DNA from: Chromera velia
Taxonomy: Eukaryota > Sar > Chromeraceae
Direction: 5' to 3'
DNA length: 39,343 nucleotides
NCBI GenBank assembly: GCA_018398765.1
Contig: JAHBMJ010004524.1
Coordinates: 38,540-77,882, forward strand
Part shown: piece after piece, positions 10,141-19,600 of the stretch
How positions within the stretch are numbered: position 1 is the first letter of the stretch
Layout: every line of letters begins with the position of its first letter
Program-made: the position numbers and the translations under genes
The notes under the pieces: generated by a model
What the model was told of the DNA's origin: nothing
What the model saw: the letters and a program-made list of their open reading frames with translations, nothing else
Database searches by the model: none

Positions 10141-11486
10141 GTGAATGCACGTCACCCAGACAGACCGCACACACGCATCTCAGTAAACACGAAGTATATG
10201 TGCCTATACGTTTGCAAGCTTACAAGTACATCGATGCAAATTAATGGGCCATGCAATCGAAGGACTCGCAATCCATGCACAGATGAAACAAAGCGCATTC
10301 CACTCCATGCAACGACCATGTACACATGAATGCACGACATAATCAAAAAAGTCCTCAGCGTCGCTCCTTCCGGCCTGCATGCCTCGATCGATCCTCCAAT
10401 TCGATTTTTACGGGAGGGAATTTAAGGGGCGAGTGCAGGACCCCCGACAGACAGGAGGGAGGGAGGGAGGCAGAGAGGGAGCCAACAAACAAACAAACAG
10501 ATCGAGTCGAGGCGGGTGAGAATTAAAACCGCCTCTCTCTCTCACTTATGGACACAGACAGAGACATGCACGGCAATGCAAAATGACACTTACAGAAAAA
10601 ACAGGCCTGGATTCCCCCTAAATTGTGTTTTCTCTTGTCCTCCTGATGATGTGAGCTCAAGGACGAACAGTTGCTGCATGCCACCAATTCTCCACCTACT
10701 CCTCCTGTTCCTTTCCTCATGCTTTTCTTTGTCCACCCCCCTCTCGCACCCACCTCTCTCGATTGCTTTCCTCGCTCTTTCTTTTTATTTCCTGCCTTCC
10801 GTCTCTCTTGCCTTCTTCTTGGTTCGATTGCGTTTTGCTCTTCACTCTACATGTCTCTACGAACAGACAAGGACAGAAAGAAACAAAGAAGGAAGATCCT
10901 TTTGACTGCTCGAAGAGAGCTCTCTTCTTTGCGTGTCCAGCGAGCTCTCTTCTTGGCGTGTCCAGCGAGCTGGATTGAGTGTCTGGGGGGAAATATGCGT
11001 TTTCTTCGTTGCTTTCTTCCTCAACGAACTTGAAAAGGTGGGAGGGAGGGACATGGGACAAACGCGACATTCATTCAAAATGGACATGAACAGTCACACG
11101 CAGGTGCATAGGCACACATGCAAGCAAGGACAGCACTAAAAAGACAGACCGAAAATGCCCTCCGGACAGGACAGACAGGCCTCCCCTGTCAACACCCAAA
11201 AACCCGAAAATCCTCTCCGCTCCCACCCCCCTTCTCTTCTCTTCTGAGAAAATTCAAATTCCCCCCAAAACACAAAGAAAGAAACAACTACAGTCGTCAC
11301 TCCAGCACCAGCAATCTTTAATTCCTCCATTGTCCCTCTGAATTCCCCCTTTCCTCTGAATTCACTCCCGCTCCCTCCCTGTCTCTTCCACGAAATAAAC
11401 AACCACAAGACTTGCAAGACATTCAATACGGACGGACTGACTGACCACCTACATGTGCCTGCCTGCGTCTTTCTGATCTTCTACTG
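10141..11486. other. 3' flank of the large membrane-protein gene
   Basis: No supported coding sequence is seen. The minus-strand gene ends at 11487, so part of this stretch should be its 3' untranslated region. The only AATAAA-type element on that strand that I noticed is near 10786, about 700 bp downstream of the stop, so the poly(A) site is unresolved. A 25-bp tandem repeat lies at 10918-10970. Confidence 0.4.
10918..10971 (+). repeat. 25-bp tandem repeat, two copies plus a partial
   Basis: A unit beginning AGCTCTCTTCTT and ending GTGTCCAGCG starts at 10918 and 10943, with a third start at 10968. The copies differ at one base (T/G). Confidence 0.9.
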
Positions 11487-13673
11487 CTACGATGGTTCTC
11501 TGGACAGGGCGTGGGGACGCGTCATTCCGCCGCCTCCTTTCCCGTCTCCCCCGACGCCCCCTCCTAATTGAGGGGACAAGGGAACCGCTTCTCCCTCTCC
11601 CTCACTCTCTCCTCCCAAAGTGCCTTCAAAGGATTCCTCCCCCCCCTCTCCCTCAAGTTCATGCAGACAACTCCCCTTCTCTTCCCCTGTACCAGAACCG
11701 ACCAGAGGACTTTCTGGCCGGGAGCTCTGGTGACTCGTCACCTCTTGCATTCTCTGTGGGGGTCTCATCGTGTGGGGCTGGTGATGCAATGGCATCGCCC
11801 CACTGTGGCCACTCGAATGGAGGGCCCACGGAGGCACACCGGCAGCAGACTGCGCGTGTGCATAGAAGGCAGCCACACAAGAAGCACAATTGCAACTACT
11901 CATACCATACCCTGGGGGAAGAGGCGGCGGCCCAGGATTCGACACAGACCCCGGGGGCCGGTCCCAATGTTGATGCAGGGCTTGGTCGCTTCCTGTCCTG
12001 CCCCGCTGCATGAAGACACCAGCAGGAGGACGGCCTGTCCCCGCAGACGCGTCTGCCGAGTCGGCTTTCACCAGATTCACCCCCGATTCCTCCTTTGTCA
12101 GATTCATGTCGTCTCCCTTTGAGTCTTCATGCTGTGGGGGGCCCGGGGGACCCGGAATGCCGGGGGCCCCTGAGGGTCCCCTTTTCCTGAAACGGGTCTC
12201 CATCTGAATGGGCATGGTCACTCCGTGCGAGTTCGTGCCCCCCAAGTCTTCTGCTAACTCGTCAATGAGAGACTGGGGAGACGAGTCACTGCGGGCTGCG
12301 TGCGTCAGCTGGTGGCCCCCGAATCCCCCAGACCCTTGCGACTGCCACTGATGCCCTGAATTTCCTCTCTGCGTCGTTACAGCTGCAGAAGACGGAGCAG
12401 AGGGCCGGGGCACGTGGCCCGGACGGGCGTCTGAAGATTCTGACTGACCCCCACGGATTTTGTCTTTCTGGGGCGAAGACTTTTTCCTGACTGGGTGGTC
12501 TCTTCCCGAAGTTTTCTTTTCCCCCGACGCTTCTTTGCCTCCTCCTCCGCGTGACATAGGGGCAGCAGCAGCTGCAGCAGCAGCAGCAGTAGTAGAGCCA
12601 AAACCGAGCCAAGACCAAAGACCACCAGATCCCTCCTTTCCCTTCCCTCCCCCCCCAGTCTCTTGCGTCTCACTCACTTCCTCATGCTCCTTCTCTTGAT
12701 CTAAAATCGGGGGCCGCGGTGCTTTCGGGCCCCTCAAAGGAGATGACTCTGGCGGTTCTTGGTCTCTGTCTGCTGGACGCGCAGGGGGAGACGACCCTTG
12801 CGTGCTACCTGCTGCGTCTGCTCCTTGCAATGTCCCCCCACTCACTCTCCTTGCACCACTGGCGGAACGAGGCGGCGGGTGGTCTGCAGACCCCCCGGAG
12901 GAACAGGACGCAGGCGGGGCGGCGGATATGGGTGCGGGGGGCGGGCCCCGGGCCCCAGGGGGGATTGACGCCTGAGTGTCTAGACCGATCCCTTCCCACT
13001 CGAGGGACTGCGTGCGTCGGGCCCCGGCAAGGTCCGCACCGCCGCCGTCACCCCCCCACACGCTGTCGTTGGGCCCTACCGTGCGCGTAGTACCCGTAGT
13101 GTAGTCATATAAGACGATCGAACCAGCAGGACCACTCTGTGCGTGGGGGGGGGCTGGGGGAAAATGTGCAAGGGATGGGTGTGCAGGGATGTGCATGGTT
13201 GCCGCGTGCTGCATCATGCCGGGGGGATGTCCGGGGTGATGAGGAACAAAGTAGGGCCCCATCGGGCCGTAATGGAAAGTGCCCCCGCCGGGGTGATGGG
13301 CATGCGGATGCATCGGATAGGAACCTTGACGAGACAGCGCAGATGACGAGGAGGCATTTCTCCTGCTGTTCTCCGCTGATGACTTTTTGGCATTTCCCTC
13401 CCCCCCATTTTCCCCCTCCGCAGCCTTATCTCTGTCTCCCTCCCCATTTCCTTCCGATCGTTCGGTTTCAGACCTAGAGTCGTCGCTGTCGTCCCCACTC
13501 TCTGACCTGAGGTCCTGTGAATGCATCGACTTGCTGCCTGCAATTTTGTTCGACCGTTTCATCCTCCGCAGAGAATTGGCCTTCTTCGGCTTGCGGCAGA
13601 CATAACGGATGCAGTAGGACCCCCCCCCGAGGGCAAAGATTCCGGTGAAGGAGGAAACCATCGCCCAGAACCA
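11487..13673 (-). CDS. Exon 8: membrane span and long cytoplasmic tail
   Basis: It begins WFWAMVSSFTGIFALGGG..., a single hydrophobic span, then a basic stop-transfer stretch (CRKPKKANSLRRMKRS) that fixes the tail inside. The 700-residue tail is low-complexity (Ser, Gly, Pro, His, Glu). It contains a run of ten Ala (12561-12590 on the plus strand), a short collagen-like GPPGPP stretch (about 12136-12170), and many possible phosphorylation sites. It ends with a TAG at 11487-11489. A read-through frame upstream of 13673 belongs to the intron. Confidence 0.85.
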   Translation of the reverse strand, partial: WFWAMVSSFTGIFALGGGSYCIRYVCRKPKKANSLRRMKRSNKIAGSKSMHSQDLRSESGDDSDDSRSETERSEGNGEGDRDKAAEGENGGEGNAKKSSAENSRRNASSSSALSRQGSYPMHPHAHHPGGGTFHYGPMGPYFVPHHPGHPPGMMQHAATMHIPAHPSLAHFPPAPPHAQSGPAGSIVLYDYTTGTTRTVGPNDSVWGGDGGGADLAGARRTQSLEWEGIGLDTQASIPPGARGPPPAPISAAPPASCSSGGSADHPPPRSASGARRVSGGTLQGADAAGSTQGSSPPARPADRDQEPPESSPLRGPKAPRPPILDQEKEHEEVSETQETGGGGKGKEGSGGLWSWLGFGSTTAAAAAAAAAPMSRGGGGKEASGEKKTSGRDHPVRKKSSPQKDKIRGGQSESSDARPGHVPRPSAPSSAAVTTQRGNSGHQWQSQGSGGFGGHQLTHAARSDSSPQSLIDELAEDLGGTNSHGVTMPIQMETRFRKRGPSGAPGIPGPPGPPQHEDSKGDDMNLTKEESGVNLVKADSADASAGTGRPPAGVFMQRGRTGSDQALHQHWDRPPGSVSNPGPPPLPPGYGMSSCNCASCVAAFYAHAQSAAGVPPWALHSSGHSGAMPLHHQPHTMRPPQRMQEVTSHQSSRPESPLVGSGTGEEKGSCLHELEGEGGEESFEGTLGGESEGEGEAVPLSPQLGGGVGGDGKGGGGMTRPHALSREPS

Positions 13674-16600
13674 CTGCAGACAGGCAGGCAGGGAGGGAGG
13701 CAGCAACAATAAATTCATGCACGCACAAACCCATATACCCCCCCATGCATGCGGCAGACACCTTTGCTGCGATTTTTAGAACTGTTTCTTTCTGCTTTGT
13801 CGAAGACATGAGAGAGAAACCTGCATACAGAAGTACCGGATCTCCCCCCGCCCTCTTCATTTGCCCGTCAGTTGATGACGCTCCTTTGCACCGCTGTCGT
13901 TCGAACCCTTCGTTGCATCAAAACACACTGTCATGATGCGAGGGAACTTATTCGATGCGGGGAAAAATAAAATGGAATCTTGACAGATGAACTGACGAAG
14001 AAGAAGGCATGACTGAATGCCCTTCCTTTCCTGCAAAAAGAAACAAACAAAAAGACTTACTGACCTCAGTAAAGTACCATGGGTTATCCTCTTTGGGCGC
14101 CGCCGCTGGGGCTGCTGGCTGCGTGGTCGTTTCAGTGGGGTCTCTAGATCCTGGACTCTGCGTGGGAGGGGAGGGGGTGGGTGTGGATCCCGATGTCGTC
14201 TCGTCTGATTGGGCGGGTGTGGGGGGCTGCTGTGTGGGTGCAGCCGTTGGCTTGGGGCAGAGGTCTGAGTCCGTCCTCATCGACCCGTCGGAACATCGGA
14301 AGACCGCCTCTTGAATCGCATCCTCTGTCCCTCTGATTCGGGGGACGGAGAGACCGAGGGACTGTCGGGGATCGGTTGCGGGAATGGAGACGGACCGGTC
14401 GGCCTCGAGATCCAGCACACGGAGTAACTCGGCAGCCAGATCTGAGGCAGTAGGGTCATACACAGCTCTGCTGGCAGGAGGGGGGGGGTAGAAGGTAAGC
14501 GTATAGTCAACCCCCGCCCATGAGTGAACGGGGCAATCCGTTTGGGTTGGGGGTTGGACCTCAATCCTGTTCTCTGATGTCCCTGTGATGTTCGCAATTC
14601 CCCTTCTGATCTCCAATAGCTGGAGTTTGCACTCTCGCTCTGTCGATGACGCAGCAGAGGGTGAGGAAGACGAGACGGAAGCAGCAGCGACAGGAGGCTG
14701 CTGAACGTTCAGAGCTCGAAGGGTGGGTGAGCTGGAGGGACGGGCTACGACGGAAATGCCCCCAGGACCCCCTTCAATCTGAAGAGTACCACTAGGAATA
14801 CCCCCGGGCAACCCCCCCGGTGGACTAGGAACAGGAATAGGCACCCCTCCCCACCCTCCCAGACCCTCTATCTCCTCCCTTCTCTCCTGCAACACCACAT
14901 GAATCGTCATGCGCACCCCCTTCTCCCTCTCCTGACGGGAACTTTCCAGAAGAGAACCCAACTGCCACGAAAACCCGACCCCCGTGCTCATATGCACAAC
15001 CGTGGCAGGGCCCTTCTTTGCTAACTGGAGATACTCTAGGATGTCAGGAAGCGGGGGGGTACCGCTCCCCTCTGCCCCCGGGACCCCATGAATGGACCCG
15101 TGCACAAACGGAGACGGACTCCACCCCCACCCACCCCCATTGAGGACCGAAAGAGATCGAAGGGCGTCTCCGTTCTTGTCTTTAGCTCGGTCTGCCACTT
15201 GCTTCTGGCTGCTAGAGAGAGAATGCACAGAGGACTGCTGTTGCTGCAAAGCACCGACGAGTTTGACTACTTCCTCTTCCGCCAGCAAGGTGGACACTGC
15301 CATCGCCTTATACCGCACAGACTTACCCCTGAAGAGGCCACTCTCGGGGGGGATGCGGCAGTCCTTCACTGGGTTCAGCGACAGGTTGAACGACTTCCTT
15401 TGCTCTGACAGAGGGACAGCCAGAATGTCAGTGCGCTTGGGCACTACAACAGAGGCAAAGCAGAGGAATTGCAGCCAATCATTCAGAGGCCTTGAGCCCC
15501 CCGGCGGCAGACTCGGTGACGCCGCCCCGGCGGCCCCATTGAGGAGATTCGAGGCGGCGTTGGGGGACGGGGAGGGCTCCGGTGCTTCATCTGCCTGCCT
15601 GCATTTCCTCAGAGATTCCGGCGTTGCCAGTAACAATGGGGGCTGCATGGCAGAAGAGCCGTCTCCCGCATTGCTTCTCTCCGCCGTCCCGTTTTGTCCC
15701 CCCACCAAGACTTGGGCTGCCTCGAAAAGAGCATTCGCATGTGTCTGCAGGTTTCCCCAAACCCAGCAGAAGAGTTCGGCTTCTGGGAGGCCCTCTGGTC
15801 CTAGGACAACGACTGCGTGCTGCGGTGTGTAGAAGAGGGGTGAGAGGAGGAGGTCGAGCTGGAGGTTGACTATTGGGGTGGTGATGCTGGGATCCACGGT
15901 CAGTTTGGACAGCGGTCCGACAGTCAGAGACAAATCGAGCGACCTGTTTCCGGCAGCATTGATCGCCTGCGGGAGGGCGGAAGGAGACAGGGAGAACAGG
16001 AAACATCAGATTCCGAACAAAAGGAAGGAAGAATGAATCAAGCGCCAGGCAAACATCAGGCAAGGAAGAAGGGGAAGGAGAAACAGCGAAGTGAAAGAGC
16101 GAAAATGCAGCGATTGCACAGCCAAAAGAGATAGATAAGGCGAATGACAGAGTTTTCCTTCGAAAGGAAATGATTGAATTCGAAGCCATACAAGGCGACG
16201 AAAGAGAAAGCAACGTGAGCAGACAGAAGGAAGGGCGAGTGCGGGAGAGTCAAGAGAAAGGGAAACGACCGCCTGGCGAGAGAGAGAAGAGAATGCAAAC
16301 ACATGGCCATCCATCGTCACACAGAATCTCTGCCTCTACGCACGCACCTTGACTGTGATGTCCGTTGTCTCCGAAGAGTCACGGGACACAATCACGGGAG
16401 GATTGCCGTAGAGGTCCCCGCTCGTCCGGTTCAACACAATTCCCGCAGGCAGCCCTCCTTCTCCCCCTTCTACTAAAAACCCTCCTGTGGGTCTCAACTC
16501 CATCAAGAGCGGCTGCCGAGCTAAAGGAGGAAGCCAGAGATCAGAAGCGACGGTCACCTGCGGGGCATCTGCCGGCATTGTGTTTCTGTAAAAGAACACA

Positions 16601-19600
16601 GAAGGTCTGTCGACCAGCCACCGAACGCTGAATGAAGCCACACCCGCCCTGATGGGATCTGGACTCTCTCTGGCATTCACGAAGACTTCGACGGTGTACG
16701 ACACGACACCGTCCATTTCTCCGTCAGCAATGCCTAGAGTGCCTGTGATCACTCCTCTGTCTGCGTCAAATGACGCAAAAGAAGGAAGACTGGGGGTAAT
16801 CGTCCAACTGAACGATGCGCCCTGCTGCGACACCTCTGAGAATTCTTTCCCCTCCTCACGGGCCCTGACAAGCCCCGTGTCTGAGCACACCCCCAAAGGC
16901 ACTCCAACCCCCGTCTCCTCAGGACAACTCACTTTGACCACAGACTCAAATGAGTCCCCTAAAGTCAACGTCTGTGCTTGAACGTCAAGAGGCACCACCT
17001 GACCGTCAGAGGAGGTCACGGTCTTTCCATTCACGGAGACGGGAACAGACAGACGGAGCCATGGATCCACAGGACTGCACTCCGTCCCCTTACCCCGATA
17101 ACCGCATCGACACCGACACTGGACGGCCCCAAACGTCCCCGTCCCCTCTAGGGTCACGGCCTCGTTCTTGCACGCAGCTCCGGCCTCGTCGAGAACCAAA
17201 CAATCGGACTCACGAGCAGCGCCCCAGGGCTGGACGTTCGTGCAGAGGGCGTTGGGGTGACAGCCGCTGCCGGCCTCTTCGCGTTCTGCGCAGTAGTTCC
17301 TGCACGTGAAGGGAATCCCATCCTTCCTCAGGCTTCTGTTCTCACACACCTGATTGCACTCACAGTCATGTTCCCCCGGAGTCTCACACTCGTTCATGTC
17401 CACACAGACCTTCTCGGCCCTGTCGTAAAATCTGTACCCAGGCCCCCGGTCGCACAGACACTCAAAGGGGATGCGGTCCCTTGCGGGGTCTCTGTCAACG
17501 CACCGAGCGGCCGGGTCCACACATACGGGCGGATCCTCCAGACATTCGTTGATGTCTGCACTCACACACACACTCACACATGCATGCATGCAGGGATGCA
17601 GTCAGTCAGTCAGCCAGTCAGGCAGTCAATCAGTCATTCATTCATTCATTCATCAAGTCATTCATTCATTCATTCAGTCAGTCAGTCAGTCAGTCAGTCA
17701 GTCAGGCAGGCAGGCAGGCAGGCAGGGAAAGAGAAATGCACAAAAAGGGAACGCATGGAGTCTCTTACAGCAAAGAGAAGGGAAGAAAACGAAGGAAAAC
17801 CAAACTGGAATACACAGTACCAACGAGGTGGATACAGAGAAGAATCTAAAGTTCAAATCCCATGCACCCATCTGCATGTCTTTCCCATCCGTTTTCCCTC
17901 CCTCCCTCCCGACCCCCTCGTCCTTGCAGGCATTCATTTTCATACAGAATGCGCGCATGGCCTGAAAATGAAGGCATGCCCGATCCCCTCGTCGTCCAGG
18001 CAAACAAACAGAAAGAAAGAAATTGGTTCCGTCCGTCCGTCCGTGGTCCTGTTTTCTTCATGCTGTCTTCCCATGATGCAGTTCAGTGCATGAATAAATG
18101 TAGAAAGCCATGCAGAGAGACCGACTCACTTTCACAACTGCTTCCGTCGGCGGAAGTTCTGAACTCGGGGGGGCACTCGCACCTCCACCCTTCCTTGTCT
18201 AGATTCGAACACACCGCAGGGGGGGAGCAGTTGTGCCTCCCCTCAAGGCACTCATCCACATCAACGCATGTGCCCTCAAGGCTGTCGTATTCAGAGAACC
18301 CATCAGTGCCGCAGGAGCACAAGAAGGATCCGTCCGCATTCTCGCATGTCGCCTCACTCCCACACACCTCACTCCCGTTCACTGCCCGCACCCCTACCAG
18401 AGTTGCCCCAGCGCATTCATCCACATCTGGAGGGAAAAAGGGACAGACAGAAAAAGAAGAAAGATTCACATGTGCAAACAGGAAGGAAAAAATAGAGAAG
18501 GAAGACTGTATCCGATTCTTCTACATACAGACCAGAAAAAAAGAGAATGTGCGGGGAGGGAGCATAGGGACGGACAACATGAACCAGCCTCTTTGTGAAG
18601 AAGAAAGACCTTGCTTAATTGACTGACCTTGACAGCTGCCATCAGTCTGGTTGTATCGGTACCCCATCTCGCACTCACACACGAACGATCCGTCTGTGTC
18701 AGTGCAGGCCCCCAGACCCGCACAGAGTTCAGGACTCCACACGCACTCATCAACGTTCTCACAGAATTCGTACTCGTACTCCTCCCACTCTCCTTCCTCT
18801 TCCATTTCTCCACTTCCATCTTCTTCTTCGACCGTCACGTTCCCTTGGAAGGCAGCCGAGGGGTCCTCCTCTTCGGTGACGTTCGAGCTGCCCCCCGTCA
18901 GATCGGGGGCAGGAGGAATCTCATCTGCATCGACACCCGAAACAGCAACAGACTCTGCAGACGACACCAACCCGTCATCACTGTCTCCCCCCTCCTGGTG
19001 CTGCATCCGTCTTCGTCTCCGTCCGTTCCCCTCCTCAGATCCCCCCATCACGTCTCCCCCATCTTCCTCTTCCTCAACAGTCGACACAACTGCAGGTGCT
19101 GGAGAGGGGGCAGGGGCTCTTTCTGAAAACGGCTGGGGGGACGGATCGGATCCCGATTCTGCGGTGGGAGCAGAAGAGGATGTATCGGCAGGTGGAAAGG
19201 GGGAGGGGGTGGGACCTTCAAACGTTGTGGAGTTGGAAGAGACGGAAGATGAATTGCCTTCCGGTGAGGCTGGTTGTCGAAGCTCTGGCACAGTGCGTTT
19301 CCTCCTCCTCCTTATCTCTGAGCGAGGGGAGTACCCGTTCTTGCAGGGGCAGAAGAAAGACCCAGGCTCGTTTCGGCATTCAAAGTTGGCACTGGAGTCG
19401 CATAATTCTGGAATGTTGGGGTCAATCTCCAGTCTGCTCTGGGCATTCTGATCACACTCGTTCACGTCCCTACATCTGTAGACACCCCCTCCTAGAGATG
19501 CAAATTCATACCCCTCCAGACAGGCGCATTGATACGATCCGGGGATGCTGGTGCATTTCGTGGTACCAGATTCACAGGGGGGGTTGGGGTAATCTGGACT

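Noticed and set aside
13674-13860. Minus-strand open frames upstream of exon 8 with hydrophobic sequence
   Set aside because: They read through the CTGTCTGCAG acceptor into intron sequence. The phase-0 junction from exon 7 makes them unnecessary.
13899-13908. GTTCGAACCC, which looks like a tRNA B box
   Set aside because: No matching acceptor stem, anticodon arm or A box can be folded around it. It lies in an intron of the membrane-protein gene.
14061-14064. Alternative donor GTAAGT four bases after the chosen exon-7 donor
   Set aside because: It is a stronger-looking donor, but it would join exon 8 in the wrong frame and destroy the membrane span and tail.
15092-15832. Plus-strand open frame of 246 codons
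   Set aside because: It is antisense to exon 7 of the membrane-protein gene. The minus strand has consistent splicing, phases and domain continuity, whereas this frame has no recognisable content.
17257-18093. Plus-strand open frame rich in Ser-Gln-Ser-Val and Ser-Phe-Ile-His repeats
   Set aside because: The apparent repeats are a translation of the intronic CAGT/ATTC microsatellite, not a protein.
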